A stretch of 35,881 bases of DNA, taken from the NCBI GenBank assembly GCA_029260555.1, contig JAJDCZ010000041.1, forward strand, positions 1 through 35,881. The letters are read 5' to 3'. The DNA is from Phycisphaerales bacterium (lineage in GTDB: Bacteria; Planctomycetota; Phycisphaerae; Phycisphaerales; UBA1924). Below, in pieces: positions 16,493 to 26,499 of this stretch (its first letter is position 1; each line of letters opens with the position of its first letter). The notes below the pieces were generated by a model. The model was given only the letters and a program-made list of their open reading frames with translations. It did no database searches and was not told where the DNA came from. The position numbers and the translations under genes were made by a program.

Positions 16493-19400
16493 CTAATCGG
16501 CAGCTAATTCACCTGCCAGCACTTCTGCTTGAGCTAGAACCAAGTCTGTCGCAGCCTCTTGCTGATCTGGCGGGTACTTGTACTTCCGTAGCAGTCGACG
16601 GACCCTTGCTCGCATCTCGGCTCGCACGGTCTCTTTGATCGTCCAGTCAATGGTTGCACTCTGTCGAATTCGTACAGCAAGTTCGCGAGCGATCTGTATA
16701 AGGGTTTCGTCACCAAGGGAATCCTTGGCACTCGTATTGTTCGCCAACGCATCATAAAACGCGATCTCTGACTCATTGAGTCCAAGCTCCTCACCTCGTT
16801 GCTGTGCCTTCTGCATGTGCTTGGCGAGTTCGATCAATTCCTGGATGACTTCGGCTGTCTCAATGGTCCGATTCTGATACTTGAGAATGGATGCCTGGAG
16901 CATGGCGCTAAATGACCGGGACTCGACCACATTCTTGCGGCCACGCACTTTGATCTCGTCGTTGATGAGCTTGCGGAGCATCTCAAGTGCAAGATTCTTC
17001 TGTGGTAATCCCTGAATATCCGCGAGGAACTCATCAGAGAGGATCGAGAGGTCGGGGTTCTTGAGACCGGCTGCTGCAAAGATATCAATGACGCCTTCAG
17101 AGGCTACAGCTTTCGAGACGATCTGCCTAACAGCCGTATCCAGGTCTTCAGGTGACTGCCGTTCGCCGACGGTGGCCTTGACGATCCCGGCCCGCACCGC
17201 CTGGAAGAAGCCAACCTGGTCGCGAATCGCGAGTGCCTTGTCATGTGGCACCGCCAGAGCAAAGCCTTTGGCCAGCTCCTTCACTGCTTGGAGATACCGC
17301 GTCTTTCCGTCATCCAATGCCAGAATATGCTCGATCGCTTCTGGAATCACAGCCACACGATCGGAGGCCTTGGCCGAGAAGAAGCCACGGTAATCGAATC
17401 CGTGGTACATCGCGACGATAATCTCGTACTTCTCCATCATGACCGCCACGGCTTCGGCCTGATCGACCGTTGTCCGCCCTTGCCCGCCACTTTCGGTGTA
17501 GGTCGCAAGGGCTTTCTTGAGTTGTTCGGCAATGCCAATATAGTCGACGACGAGCCCGCCCGGCTTGTCGCGGAAGACACGGTTGACGCGGGCGATGGCC
17601 TGCATGAGACCGTGCCCACGCATGGGCTTGTCGATATAAAGCGTGTGCATGCATGGGCAGTCAAAGCCGGTGAGCCACATATCGCGGACGATAACCAGTT
17701 TGAGCGGGTCCTCGGGGTCCTTGAAGCGTTTGGCAAGCTCTCCTCGGCGGGCCTTGTTTCTCGCGTGCTTGGCGAACTCGGGTCCTTCGCTGGCGTTGCC
17801 GGTCATGACAACCTTTATCTCGCCCTTGTCATCGTCATCGTGGTACCACTGAGGCCGGAGTTTGACGATCGCATTGTGGAGGTCCATACAGATGCGTCGA
17901 GACATGGCGACGATCATTGCCTTCCCATTCATCGCCGATTGCCGGTCCTCGAAATGGGCAACGATGTCTTCAGCCACCAGTTCAATGCGCTCTTCTGAGC
18001 CGACGATAGCTTCAAGTGCCGCCCATTTGGTCTTGAGTTTCTCTTTGGCGGTGAGTTCCGTTCCTTCAGTAATCTCATCAATCTCATCGTCGATCGACTC
18101 TACGGCGACCTGGTCGAGCCCGAGCTTGACGAGCCGACCCTCGTAGTAGATGGGCACCGTCGCGTTGTCTTCAATGGCCCGCTCGATGTCGTAGACATCG
18201 ATTTCATTGCCAAAGACGCCGCGAGTGCTGACATCGACCTGTTCAACGGGTGTCCCGGTAAAGGCGATGAATGTGGCACTCGGGAGGGCATCGCGGCAAT
18301 ACTTGGCGAAGCCGTAGCCGATCTGTCCCGTCTCCTTATCAACCTTGGCACGAAAGCCGTACTGGCTGCGATGGGCTTCGTCGGTGATGACGATGATGTT
18401 GTGTCGATCTGTCAGGAGCGGATGCTCATTGTCCCCATCATCGGGCAGGAACTTCTGAATCGTCGTGAAAACCACGCCGCCGCTGGCGCGCCGAAGCCGG
18501 TCTCGCAAATCTCCCCGGTCGTCAGCCTGCTCGGGTGTTTGCCGTAGCAAAGCCTGGCCACCCGCAAAGGTTGAGAAGAGTTGCTGGTCCAGATCGTTGC
18601 GATCGGTGAGCACGACAATGGTCGGGTTTTCAAGTTCGGGCATCTCGATGAGCCGCCCGGCGTAGAAGAGCATGGTCAAGCTCTTGCCAGAGCCCTGCGT
18701 GTGCCAGATCACACCCGCTCGCTTGTCGCCGCCAGGTTGCGCCGCCGAGATGGTTGTTGCGATGGCTTTGCGGACAGCGTGGAACTGGTGATAAGCAGCA
18801 ATCTTCTTGACGATATGTTTGTCGGCGGATTCGAAGACAGTGTAATTGCGGACATAGTCAAGTAACAAACTTCGGTCGAAGATACCCTTGATAGCGACAT
18901 CGAGTTGCGGCTGGGTGGTTTTGGCGATTGTGGTGCCGTCGGCGGTCCGCCAGGGCGTGAAGCGGTCCTTGCCCGCCGTGAGCGAGCCGATGCGGGCTTC
19001 GTTGCCATTGCTGACGAGCAGGAGGGCGTTGGTGACGAAGAGGCTCGGGATCTCAGCCTTGTAGGTTTGCAGCTGCTTGTAGGCGCTCCAGATGGTCGCT
19101 TCTTCATCTGCGGCATTCTTGAGTTCGATGACAGCCAGTGGGATGCCGTTGACAAAGACGACAATGTCGGGTCTTCGGTTGTGCTGGTTTGAGCCTATTT
19201 GCTCGACAACTGTGTATTGGTTGACAGCGAGCCAGTCGTTGCGGTCGGGATCGACGAAGTCAAAGAGCCAGACCTTGTCGCCTTTGGCCGAGCCATCGGG
19301 GAGCCGATACTCGACATCGACGCCATCGCGAAGCAGGCGGTGGAAGGCGAGGTTGTTTTCGATGAGTGTGGAGGCTTCGGGCCGCTGGAGCTGTTTGATG

Positions 19401-19609
19401 ACTTCGTCGATGGTGCCCGCAGGGATGTCGGGGTTGAGGGTGAGGAGCGTGGCCCGGAGACGATCGACGAGGAGGATGTCGCTGTAGGAGGTTCGTTCGC
19501 TGCCGGGGGTGTCGGGTGCGATCTCGGGTCCGTGGGCGATGGCGTAGCCGAGACCCTCGAACCATTCGAGGGCAGCATCTTCAACCACGCTTTCGTTGAG
19601 ATTTTCCAT
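16493..19609 (-). CDS. hsdR: Type I restriction enzyme, motor-nuclease subunit HsdR
   Basis: The start is set at ATG 19609, with GGAAGG 5-9 bases upstream; an in-frame ATG at 19672 adds 21 unlikely residues. The 1038-residue subunit drives ATP-dependent DNA translocation and cleavage when recognition sites are unmodified. The N-terminal nuclease shows RRPDIVVFV (about 146-153) and IELKNA (about 161-166), a PD-ExK core. The helicase motor has Walker [10 protein letters not shown] (302-310), [24 protein letters not shown] (DEAH at 410-413) and [10 protein letters not shown] with QAIARVNRV further on. The frame is intact and full length. It is last in the operon, 115 bp after the Schlafen-type gene. 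Confidence 0.95.
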   Translation of the reverse strand: MENLNESVVEDAALEWFEGLGYAIAHGPEIAPDTPGSERTSYSDILLVDRLRATLLTLNPDIPAGTIDEVIKQLQRPEASTLIENNLAFHRLLRDGVDVEYRLPDGSAKGDKVWLFDFVDPDRNDWLAVNQYTVVEQIGSNQHNRRPDIVVFVNGIPLAVIELKNAADEEATIWSAYKQLQTYKAEIPSLFVTNALLLVSNGNEARIGSLTAGKDRFTPWRTADGTTIAKTTQPQLDVAIKGIFDRSLLLDYVRNYTVFESADKHIVKKIAAYHQFHAVRKAIATTISAAQPGGDKRAGVIWHTQGSGKSLTMLFYAGRLIEMPELENPTIVVLTDRNDLDQQLFSTFAGGQALLRQTPEQADDRGDLRDRLRRASGGVVFTTIQKFLPDDGDNEHPLLTDRHNIIVITDEAHRSQYGFRAKVDKETGQIGYGFAKYCRDALPSATFIAFTGTPVEQVDVSTRGVFGNEIDVYDIERAIEDNATVPIYYEGRLVKLGLDQVAVESIDDEIDEITEGTELTAKEKLKTKWAALEAIVGSEERIELVAEDIVAHFEDRQSAMNGKAMIVAMSRRICMDLHNAIVKLRPQWYHDDDDKGEIKVVMTGNASEGPEFAKHARNKARRGELAKRFKDPEDPLKLVIVRDMWLTGFDCPCMHTLYIDKPMRGHGLMQAIARVNRVFRDKPGGLVVDYIGIAEQLKKALATYTESGGQGRTTVDQAEAVAVMMEKYEIIVAMYHGFDYRGFFSAKASDRVAVIPEAIEHILALDDGKTRYLQAVKELAKGFALAVPHDKALAIRDQVGFFQAVRAGIVKATVGERQSPEDLDTAVRQIVSKAVASEGVIDIFAAAGLKNPDLSILSDEFLADIQGLPQKNLALEMLRKLINDEIKVRGRKNVVESRSFSAMLQASILKYQNRTIETAEVIQELIELAKHMQKAQQRGEELGLNESEIAFYDALANNTSAKDSLGDETLIQIARELAVRIRQSATIDWTIKETVRAEMRARVRRLLRKYKYPPDQQEAATDLVLAQAEVLAGELAAD

Positions 19610-19724
19610 AACCCTTCCAACTCCATTTCGAACATCACAGGGAACGCTTAAACAGAAAACCCTTGATTCCACTCGATTTAGGCCATTTTCTCCCCGTTCA
19701 CGAAGAGATCGCTTAAATAAGCTG

Positions 19725-21131
19725 CTAGGCCCAATACGGCAGATACCTCCTCATTTTGAGTGATTTACCCACTGTTTCGTCCGCTTTGATCAATCCGGCC
19801 TCAACCGTCGCAGCAATCACCTGTGATACTACCGCGCTCTTGGTATCAGGTAACTTGAACCGCTCTCGAAGCGATTGATTAGTCATATGTTGATTCATCA
19901 CTCGCTTGAGTCCTGCGTGCTGATAACAGGCTCGGACTCGCTCGTCTCGATCCATGTCATCAAATAGTTTGGGACCAGCGACCACCACAGCCATCCGATC
20001 AGCGATCTCTCGAAAATCGGGGGCAGGCAGTTGGTAGAGCTCTGCTGAATGAACCACCTTATCAATCCCACTCCCTTTTTCTTCACAAATGCCAAGACGA
20101 CGCATCAAATCTGCAAGTCGCTCATTTCGAGACTGGTAGCCATCGATGAATCGTTCTACTTCAACGATTGGCTTTCCAGGATTCGTAATCTCAACCCGAT
20201 CCGAATAGATCTCGATCATGACCGATACACCCGTCACCATGAAGTCTTGATGGATCAAAGCATTGGCAACAAGCTCTCGAATAACAAGATCAGGAATCAA
20301 CTTGACCTCGGCTCTGATCGCATCCTCAATAACCTCGTTCTGAGGCAACTGTGACATGATAAAACGAATGAGCCCACGGAACCCCACCGCATACCCCTTC
20401 GTACCAACCCGATCCATCTTGGTTTCAATCTTCGAAGTCCCGTTATAGACCACAACTCGTGGGGCTTTGCGACTTAAATCTGCGAAGTCAGCAAGTTTAC
20501 GAGCCAGCAATAGACCTCCGAGCCTCGTGAGATCAAATCCGCCTGCCTTTGATATCAGGAGCCGCTCACGAACAAGCCGGTCCACGATTGCCTTGGAATC
20601 CGTTGGGAATGGCTCTTCCAGAAGCTCGAAGAATGTCTGTGTATCGAGGGCTTCGATGACATCTTGACCGGTCATCCCTGATCGAGCAATCTCTTCTAAC
20701 CAGTCGGGCTTCCCTTCGTCAAAGATGGTTCTCAGCCGATCCTCAGACATCGCGACCAATGATTCACCCGACCGCATCAGGTATCGTCCATCTACTGAGT
20801 ATGCGGTGCCCCGTGGTCTGCCCGGAATCGCTACGACCACAACACGACCGTCTGGATGCTGGATTTCCTCGATCTCAATGTGGAAACCGACCTTTGTCTG
20901 GACTTGCGAAATGGTTTTTTGAGGGTTTTCAAATGCCGTAGATCCAACAACAGGTCGAGGCGGTTTGTCAGCCACGCCGAGTACCAGATGTCCACCGCCC
21001 TCGTTTGCGATGGCTACACAATATTCGTAGAGTTTCCCCAATGAATAAGTGCTCTTTGCTTCCTTGAACTCAAGGTTGGTATCTTCGCTCGGAGCCGAAC
21101 ACCAGAGATCAATCTGTTCGACAGTGATCAT
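19725..21131 (-). CDS. Schlafen/AlbA_2-type DNA-binding protein with ATPase-like domain
   Basis: The 468-residue protein begins with an AlbA_2 (Schlafen core) domain: [10 protein letters not shown] near 16-25 and [16 protein letters not shown] near 42-55. The centre holds a GHKL-like ATPase module of the kind found in annotated ATP-dependent DNA helicase-like (AAA_4) proteins: [14 protein letters not shown] (about 284-297) and [11 protein letters not shown] (about 342-352). The C-terminus looks like a winged helix ([19 protein letters not shown]). Such genes often sit beside type I restriction genes, and Schlafen-fold proteins in other settings bind or cut RNA, but the role here is unproven. 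Its ATG overlaps the stop of the upstream HsdS remnant (ATGA), so translation is coupled. Confidence 0.85.
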   Translation of the reverse strand: MITVEQIDLWCSAPSEDTNLEFKEAKSTYSLGKLYEYCVAIANEGGGHLVLGVADKPPRPVVGSTAFENPQKTISQVQTKVGFHIEIEEIQHPDGRVVVVAIPGRPRGTAYSVDGRYLMRSGESLVAMSEDRLRTIFDEGKPDWLEEIARSGMTGQDVIEALDTQTFFELLEEPFPTDSKAIVDRLVRERLLISKAGGFDLTRLGGLLLARKLADFADLSRKAPRVVVYNGTSKIETKMDRVGTKGYAVGFRGLIRFIMSQLPQNEVIEDAIRAEVKLIPDLVIRELVANALIHQDFMVTGVSVMIEIYSDRVEITNPGKPIVEVERFIDGYQSRNERLADLMRRLGICEEKGSGIDKVVHSAELYQLPAPDFREIADRMAVVVAGPKLFDDMDRDERVRACYQHAGLKRVMNQHMTNQSLRERFKLPDTKSAVVSQVIAATVEAGLIKADETVGKSLKMRRYLPYWA

Positions 21132-21283
21132 GCCGTTGCCTCCTGCATTTCGAGACCAGCGACCCGCACCTCACCCGACAACAACTTGGGCAGCAGCGTA
21201 TCACGAGTTTCGGACAGCGTCGGATGCTTGCAGGGTGAGAGCTGATTGTGCGGTGTGTCGTTGAGTGCCATTGTGCCGCTCAT
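21128..21283 (-). pseudogene. HsdS C-terminal remnant (51 codons)
   Basis: This short frame encodes 51 residues whose second half, SETRDTLLPKLLSGEVRV, matches AETRDALLPKLLSGELKV at the end of the full hsdS gene upstream. The DNA is clearly diverged, so it is not a recent duplicate but the tail of a different HsdS. Everything before the distal conserved helix is gone. It remains open: its ATG overlaps the PIN gene stop (ATGA) and its own stop overlaps the next ATG, with AAGGAG 9 bases upstream of the start. It may now serve only to couple translation, or it may make a peptide able to pair with the HsdS helices. It is too short for most gene callers. Confidence 0.8.
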
Positions 21284-22242
21284 GGCTTAATTCTCTCCTT
21301 CTTCCCAAGCCCTTTCTTGAGGCGGCGCAAAAGCAAATGCCAAACTTCCCCGGCTTTCAGGTCATGTCCAGTCGCACGGTTAAAGTCCATGACGAGCCTG
21401 TCCATCGTGTCAGAATACGGTAGATTATCTCTACCAAGATGAAGTGCTTGATAGAGTCCGACAAGTGTGTCGAGATCAGTCTCCGTCACTTTATTCCTAA
21501 TCCTCATTTTGAATTTGGCAACCTTTGCGGGCAACGGCCAAGAACCTAGATGGTCAGCAAGTTTCTTATTGCTGACAGTATCGAGATGGATCGGCTCGGG
21601 GTAAAGGGACGAACGCCACTCCATGCCAATGTCAGTTGCCACATCGAGTAAGCCGTACTCTTTGGCTTTCTTCTCCGATAGCTCGCGGCACTTTTCCAGT
21701 ACCTTGATAAGCCGATAGTCCGTCGTGACTATCAGTAACCGGCCCTCGCCGAGAAAACGGTTCAGCCAGACACCAACGCCAGCGATCAACTGATCCATGC
21801 CGCCCAAAGCATTGACATGCCGCTCATTATTCTTTTGGCGCAGATGGAGATTGTGATCTACAGCTGTGATGAGATTGCGAGCAAGAACATGGTATCGTTG
21901 CAGTGGTATAGACTCAATATGGCGGGCTCCATGCAAGTCTTTTCGCATTTCCGTCTTGAGCGATTTGTATGATTTGCCGTGTATGGACTGCGAATTATCT
22001 CGCTTATTTTTCTTTGTCCATCCCGTATGTGCATGTTTGGAGAGAACTGTCTGAGCCTCGGCAACACAGATTTCCGGTGTGATTAGTCTAAGATGCGGAG
22101 CACCGCCGGTCTTCACGGAATCTACGAGGATTGCAGCTCTTTTCGCGGCAGTCGCATAGCGGTTGCTGAGGGTTTGAGGAGCGTAATAACCCGCTAGTAC
22201 ACAGGCATCGAGCAATAAATAGGTCTTCGGAATCACTGACAT
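21280..22242 (-). CDS. PIN-domain ribonuclease-like protein
   Basis: The 320-residue protein has the acidic residues of a PIN nuclease in order: LLLDACVLAGYY (D12), TPEICVAEA (E57/E62), LGGMDQLIAG (D150) and VTTDYRLIKVLEK (D175). PIN domains are metal-dependent RNases, common as toxins. This one is long: about 60 residues are inserted between the second and third acidic sites, and about 140 residues of unknown fold follow residue 180, ending in a basic KKGLGKKERIKP. Its ATG overlaps the hsdS stop by 10 bp and its stop overlaps the HsdS remnant start. No VapB-like antitoxin gene is adjacent, so it may be restrained by the restriction complex, or act in a defence role. Confidence 0.78.
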   Translation of the reverse strand: MSVIPKTYLLLDACVLAGYYAPQTLSNRYATAAKRAAILVDSVKTGGAPHLRLITPEICVAEAQTVLSKHAHTGWTKKNKRDNSQSIHGKSYKSLKTEMRKDLHGARHIESIPLQRYHVLARNLITAVDHNLHLRQKNNERHVNALGGMDQLIAGVGVWLNRFLGEGRLLIVTTDYRLIKVLEKCRELSEKKAKEYGLLDVATDIGMEWRSSLYPEPIHLDTVSNKKLADHLGSWPLPAKVAKFKMRIRNKVTETDLDTLVGLYQALHLGRDNLPYSDTMDRLVMDFNRATGHDLKAGEVWHLLLRRLKKGLGKKERIKP

Positions 22243-23525
22243 GTGATCGCCTCCACATTGCTCACTTTCAATTCCCCTGATAGCAACTTCGGCAGCAGCG
22301 CATCCCGGGTTTCGGCGAGTATGAGCGACTCCTTCTGATTCGTGTGTACGAGTTCATACAACGACTCGATTGCAGAGGACGCTTGTTCGGCGATGTCTTG
22401 AGGCGGAATCACAATCAGAGCTTCGTTCAGATGACCTCGCTTGATATGCCCCATCGTGGTTGCCTTTGTTGAGGCGATCGATTGAAAGAACGGCATGACT
22501 GAGCGAAGTTGGTGGTAGACGAACCACTGTGGCCAATCGTCGGGAATGACCTTGAAGATGTGCTGGTTGATGATGGCCTCGTCTCGGTGCCACCGATAGA
22601 CATCAAGCGAGCCGGACCAGGCGAACAAGATATCGTCGGGATAAGCGGTATTCTCTGGCGCGGCCTCGATCTCTCCGTACTTGGTCGAGCCGCCGGGACC
22701 TGAGTTCAGCTCCGCTATTCGGATGATCATTCGTCCACAACCGTTGGCATTTTTCGTAAACGCTTTGCCGTTGACATACCAGGCGATGTCGGCCACACTT
22801 CCGACTTCCCACCCCTCCGGGAGCGGGTCCGAGTTGGAGTTGGAGAATGCAGTTGGGAGGGCGTCGAAGGCGGGCTGGGGCATGCCGGGGAAGGATTTGG
22901 CTCCGTTGGCTTTGGCGTGGACGGGTTCGAAGTCGACGAACCATGCTTTGAAGATCGCCGCCGCCATGTCTTCGAGCGTCCGGTTCATCCGCCGATTCAA
23001 CTCGATCTTGTCATCCAACGCCCCAAGCACCGAAGCAATCGCCCGCTGCTCGGGGAGGGGAGGGAGTTGTAGTTGCATTGACAGCAACACATCCATCCTA
23101 AATCTGCCGGTCCCATGAGATGCTTGATCAACAAGGGCGAGAAGATTAGCCTTATTCGCAAGAAGCCAATAGGCAATGAATCGAGAGTCTGTACCCTCAA
23201 CGCCACGAATGCTTTTGACATCTTGATTGAATGTCATTTGGCGTGTCGCCACACAAATCGGGACATCATTGTGCAAAGTCATCCCCCGAACAAGCATCAG
23301 TATGTCGCCCGCTTCCACTAACCGTGCACCGTTCTCAATGGCTTCTTTCGTAACTCGATCTTCCGAATCCAAAAGATAAAAGTTCTTCATTGATTTAGCT
23401 GATATCCACGGTATATCGCCACCCCAATATGCTGGATTACTTTTTGATGGTGTTCCACCAGACATCCAATCAGTCACATCGCCGAGTGTTAATCTCTTCC
23501 AATGTTCTGGAGCGTGGTCATTCAT
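22233..23525 (-). CDS. hsdS: Type I restriction specificity subunit HsdS
   Basis: The 430-residue subunit sets the DNA sequence recognised by both methylase and nuclease complexes. It has the usual two halves: target-recognition domain 1 (about 8-153, with MSGGTPSKSNPAYWGGDIPW), a central conserved helix (LPPLPEQRAIASVLGALDDKIELN and following, about 154-200), target-recognition domain 2 (about 235-395) and a distal helix (ETRDALLPKLLSGEL). Both domains are complete, so recognition of a two-part sequence is expected; the sequence cannot be predicted by eye. It overlaps rhuM by 8 bp at its start and the PIN gene by 10 bp at its end. Confidence 0.94.
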   Translation of the reverse strand: MNDHAPEHWKRLTLGDVTDWMSGGTPSKSNPAYWGGDIPWISAKSMKNFYLLDSEDRVTKEAIENGARLVEAGDILMLVRGMTLHNDVPICVATRQMTFNQDVKSIRGVEGTDSRFIAYWLLANKANLLALVDQASHGTGRFRMDVLLSMQLQLPPLPEQRAIASVLGALDDKIELNRRMNRTLEDMAAAIFKAWFVDFEPVHAKANGAKSFPGMPQPAFDALPTAFSNSNSDPLPEGWEVGSVADIAWYVNGKAFTKNANGCGRMIIRIAELNSGPGGSTKYGEIEAAPENTAYPDDILFAWSGSLDVYRWHRDEAIINQHIFKVIPDDWPQWFVYHQLRSVMPFFQSIASTKATTMGHIKRGHLNEALIVIPPQDIAEQASSAIESLYELVHTNQKESLILAETRDALLPKLLSGELKVSNVEAITCQ

Positions 23526-24543
23526 CCCCGCCCCCTTCCAACCGCTTCATGGCTTCGACCGCATGATCAAAGTCACTCGTCGGCTCGCTCGCTTCACGCA
23601 ATCTTCGGGCGTCCTCGTGTTTCTCGAACTCTTTGATCGCGTGCTTCTTGGCGAGCTTCGCCGACACCTTTCCGGCGTGTGTGAGGATGTTCCGCTCGTT
23701 GAACTCAAGGAATGCGTCGAGCTTCTTGATCCAGTCCGCCATGTGCATCGGGCTTTTCCGAGTCGCCTGATCCTCGGCGAAGTCCAGATACATCGTGACC
23801 ACTCGATTGAGAGCCGTGATCTCTTCTTTCTCTAGATAGTTCTTGGCGACATCGACATCGCCCTTGCGGATCAAACCGCCCGGCGAGTTCTTCCATGTCT
23901 TGAGCCCCATATTGGGTTTGTCCGCATCCGCCCTCAGCTTGATCATCTCGGCAGCCGTGTGCCCATGGATCGCCCAGTGGAGTTTGTTCTGCACGGTTTG
24001 GAAAAATTTCTGCGTGAGTGCGTCGTCCTTGGCGTAATCAATACTCGTGGCGTAGATGTCGGTGATCTTCTGATAAAACCGCCGCTCCGATGCCCGGATA
24101 TCCCGGATGCGTTCGAGGAGTTCATCGAAGTAGTCCTTGCCGAGGTTCCGCCCCTCCTTGAGCCGCTCGTCATCCATGGCAAAGCCCTTGGTGAGGTAAT
24201 CACTAAGGGTGGCAGTGGCCCACTGGCGGAACTGCGTACCCCGATTGGAGCGAACCCGATACCCCACAGCGATGATGGCATCAAGCGAATAATGGAGGGT
24301 CTGGTACTGCTTGCCATCAGAGGCAGTTGTCAAGTAATCCTTGACAACTCGATCTTGCTCTAACTCTCCTTCCGACAGGACATTATTGATATGCAGACTG
24401 ATATTCTGCTTGGTCGTTTGGAACAAATCCGCCATCTGAGCCTGCGTGAGCCAGACGGTCTCGCCCTCTATACGGACACGCAGGGCATCACCGCCACTGG
24501 GCTGAAAGAGCACCATGCCTGAGTTGGGGGTTTTATCCGGCAT
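23518..24543 (-). CDS. rhuM: RhuM-family protein
   Basis: The 341-residue protein belongs to the virulence RhuM family: WLTQAQMADLFQTTKQNIS (about 31-49, helix-turn-helix-like) followed by HINNVLSEGEL, YSLDAIIAVGYRVRSNRGTQFRQWAT and YLTKGFAMDDERLK. RhuM was named from a Salmonella pathogenicity island; its biochemical role is unknown, but members are frequent passengers between hsdM and hsdS, as here. The gene shares one base with the hsdM stop (TGATG) and overlaps hsdS by 8 bp, so it is translated with the methylase complex. A DNA-binding regulatory or complex-associated role is plausible but unproven. Confidence 0.92.
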   Translation of the reverse strand: MPDKTPNSGMVLFQPSGGDALRVRIEGETVWLTQAQMADLFQTTKQNISLHINNVLSEGELEQDRVVKDYLTTASDGKQYQTLHYSLDAIIAVGYRVRSNRGTQFRQWATATLSDYLTKGFAMDDERLKEGRNLGKDYFDELLERIRDIRASERRFYQKITDIYATSIDYAKDDALTQKFFQTVQNKLHWAIHGHTAAEMIKLRADADKPNMGLKTWKNSPGGLIRKGDVDVAKNYLEKEEITALNRVVTMYLDFAEDQATRKSPMHMADWIKKLDAFLEFNERNILTHAGKVSAKLAKKHAIKEFEKHEDARRLREASEPTSDFDHAVEAMKRLEGGGDE

Positions 24544-26159
24544 CAGGCATCCTCTTTCGATGTGCTGACGAGTGAGAAGTTGGCTTCGATCTGGGCTTGG
24601 AGTTTGGCAGATTCGGCGAACTGCTCTCTGAGCGTTGCGGTGAGTTTGTCCATTTTCTCTTCGAATGGGATGCCGTCGTCTTCGATGTCCTCGGCTCCGA
24701 CATACCGACCTGGAGTCAGAACGAAGCCGTGGCTATCGATTTCTTCTTTGGATGCTGATTTGCAAAACCCCGAGACATCTTCATACTCACCGCCTTCGCC
24801 CCGCCATGCGTGGTAGGTGTTAGCGATTTTGAGGATGTCATCTTCGTTGAGATCACGGAGTTTGCGTGTGACCAAGGCACCCATTTTGCGAGCGTCAATG
24901 AACAGTGTTTGGTTTCGATGATCTCGAAGATTCCTATTGCCCACCTTGCCACCAGCTTTGTTGCGAGTGACGAACCAGAGGCACACCGGGATGCCGGTGG
25001 TGAAGAATAACTGCCCAGGAAGAGCAATCATGCAATCGACAAGATCTGCTTCGACCATCGCCTTGCGAATCTCCCCCTCGCCGCTGGTGTTGGATGACAT
25101 CGAACCATTCGCCATGACAAAACCCGCGATTCCATTGGGCGATAGGTGATGGATGAAATGCTGGATCCAGGCGTAGTTCGCATTGCCTACCGGCGGTGTG
25201 CCATACTTCCAGCGAGCATCCTCGCACCGACGCTCGCCGCCCCAGTCAGAGATGTTGAATGGCGGATTAGCAAGGATGAAGTCAGCTTTGAGATCCTTGT
25301 GCTGGTCGCTGTGAAAGGTGTCGTCGTGCTTGTCGCCGAGGTGGGCTTCGATGCCGCGGAGAGCGAGGTTCATGTTGCAGAGCTTCCAGGTCGTCGGGTT
25401 GGATTCCTGGCCATAGATGGAGATGTCAGTCGCCTTGCCACCGTGTGCCTCAACGAAGCGTTCGGACTGAACGAACATACCACCCGAGCCACAGCAGGGG
25501 TCGTAGACGCGCCCTTTGAACGGCTCGATCATCTCGACGAGCAGGCGAACAATGGACTTGGGTGTGAAGAACTCGCCGCCGAGCTTGCCTTCAGCTGCGG
25601 CAAACTTACCGATGAAGTACTCATAGACCCGGCCAAGGATGTCCTTGGCGCGTGATTCAGCGTCGCCAAGACCGATACCGGAGATCAGGTCGATCAACTC
25701 ACCGAGGCGTTCGGCGGGGATGCCGCGTCGGGCGTAGTCGCGGGGCAGAACGCCTTTGAGCCTGGGGTTGTCCTTCTCCACAGCGAACATCGAGTCGTCG
25801 ATCCGCTTAGCAATGTCTGGAGTCTTGGCGTTTGCGCGTAGAGCATCCCAGCGGGCGGGAGCGGGAACCCAGAATACATTGGCCGAGGCATATTCGTCGC
25901 GGTCCTCGACGATGTGCTCCTTGTCATCGGGTAGATAGTCGTCCATGTCGTCGTCATCGCACAGGACCTCTAGCTCAGCCCGGCGAGCCGCAAAGGCATC
26001 GGCAATGTACTTGAGGAAGAGCAGCCCAAGGACGACATGCTTGTACTCGGCGGCATCGATTGTTCCCCGGAGCTTGTCGGCAGCGAGCCAGAGCTTCTCC
26101 TCGAAGCCGATAGTGGCTCCGTTGGTTTTGTCCGATTTCTTTGAGCGATGTTTACCCAT
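24543..26159 (-). CDS. hsdM: Type I restriction methyltransferase subunit HsdM
   Basis: The 538-residue adenine-N6 DNA methyltransferase subunit pairs with HsdS. An N-terminal helical HsdM domain (about 18-150) precedes the catalytic fold, with SAM-binding motif I DPCCGSGG (220-227) and catalytic motif IV NPPF (298-301); [13 protein letters not shown] and the [17 protein letters not shown] block are also typical. It is the first gene of the operon. ATG 26159 has GGGAG 11 bases upstream. A short inverted repeat lies 55 bp upstream and may be its operator. The gene is intact, so host DNA is probably methylated at the HsdS sites. Confidence 0.96.
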   Translation of the reverse strand: MGKHRSKKSDKTNGATIGFEEKLWLAADKLRGTIDAAEYKHVVLGLLFLKYIADAFAARRAELEVLCDDDDMDDYLPDDKEHIVEDRDEYASANVFWVPAPARWDALRANAKTPDIAKRIDDSMFAVEKDNPRLKGVLPRDYARRGIPAERLGELIDLISGIGLGDAESRAKDILGRVYEYFIGKFAAAEGKLGGEFFTPKSIVRLLVEMIEPFKGRVYDPCCGSGGMFVQSERFVEAHGGKATDISIYGQESNPTTWKLCNMNLALRGIEAHLGDKHDDTFHSDQHKDLKADFILANPPFNISDWGGERRCEDARWKYGTPPVGNANYAWIQHFIHHLSPNGIAGFVMANGSMSSNTSGEGEIRKAMVEADLVDCMIALPGQLFFTTGIPVCLWFVTRNKAGGKVGNRNLRDHRNQTLFIDARKMGALVTRKLRDLNEDDILKIANTYHAWRGEGGEYEDVSGFCKSASKEEIDSHGFVLTPGRYVGAEDIEDDGIPFEEKMDKLTATLREQFAESAKLQAQIEANFSLVSTSKEDA

Positions 26160-26213
26160 CGACTTTGTGACTCCCTGGGGAACCCCCTCCGAACAGCTTG
26201 CGATTCTGTATAA

Positions 26214-26231
26214 CTACAAAGATCATTGTAG
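26214..26231. promoter_or_regulatory. Inverted repeat upstream of hsdM, candidate operator
   Basis: CTACAA at 26214-26219 and TTGTAG at 26226-26231 form a perfect 6-bp inverted repeat with a 6-base centre, 55 bp upstream of the hsdM start. Position and symmetry fit a repressor site for the restriction operon. No dedicated controller gene is present, so RhuM, the excisionase-like protein or the winged-helix protein are the local candidates. Confidence 0.4.
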
Positions 26232-26415
26232 AACAAATGGAGTACGCATGTGCTGGTTCTGTGCTGCTCCTTCAAAAATCAGCTCCTCATGGATTTGTCA
26301 GATCGATAAAAACAGCACTTTATCAAAATTCCTCTCGCAAAATTTCCCCTGATTTTGCCGTGCCAAGCCCGAGCAGGTGAGTGCCATTAGCCAAGTTCAA
26401 AGTTTTCGGAGAGTG

Positions 26416-26473
26416 TCTTGGAGTACCCCAAGATGCAAGATAATCTTACAGAAAGTCTCCCAATACCCCAAGA
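26416..26473. promoter_or_regulatory. Inverted and direct repeats upstream of the excisionase-like gene
   Basis: TCTTGG-AGTACC-CCAAGA at 26416-26433 is a perfect inverted repeat. The 10-mer TACCCCAAGA within it (26424-26433) recurs at 26464-26473, exactly 40 bp later. The pair lies 27-84 bp upstream of the excisionase-like ATG and could bind that protein or the winged-helix protein to control mobility genes. Function is inferred from position only. Confidence 0.42.
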
Positions 26474-26499
26474 CTCAAAAAATGTGCGTCTAGTAGGGT

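Larger units (their letters stand above)
26160..26499. other. Divergent control region between hsdM and the excisionase-like gene
   Basis: This 340-bp gap separates the minus-strand restriction operon from the plus-strand mobility genes, so promoters for both must lie here. I see no gene in it. Two inverted repeats, listed separately, stand out. No convincing pair of -35/-10 boxes could be chosen; a TATAC-like sequence near 26210 lies next to the left inverted repeat. Confidence 0.5.

Noticed and set aside
16055..16507. 150-codon plus-strand frame antisense to the hsdR end
   Set aside because: No recognisable motif or ribosome binding site; it overlaps the integrase tail and the palindrome and looks like chance openness.
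22233..23525. Phase-variable hsdS inversion system
   Set aside because: No inverted copies of hsdS segments and no dedicated invertase were seen; the HsdS tail remnant is in direct orientation and diverged.
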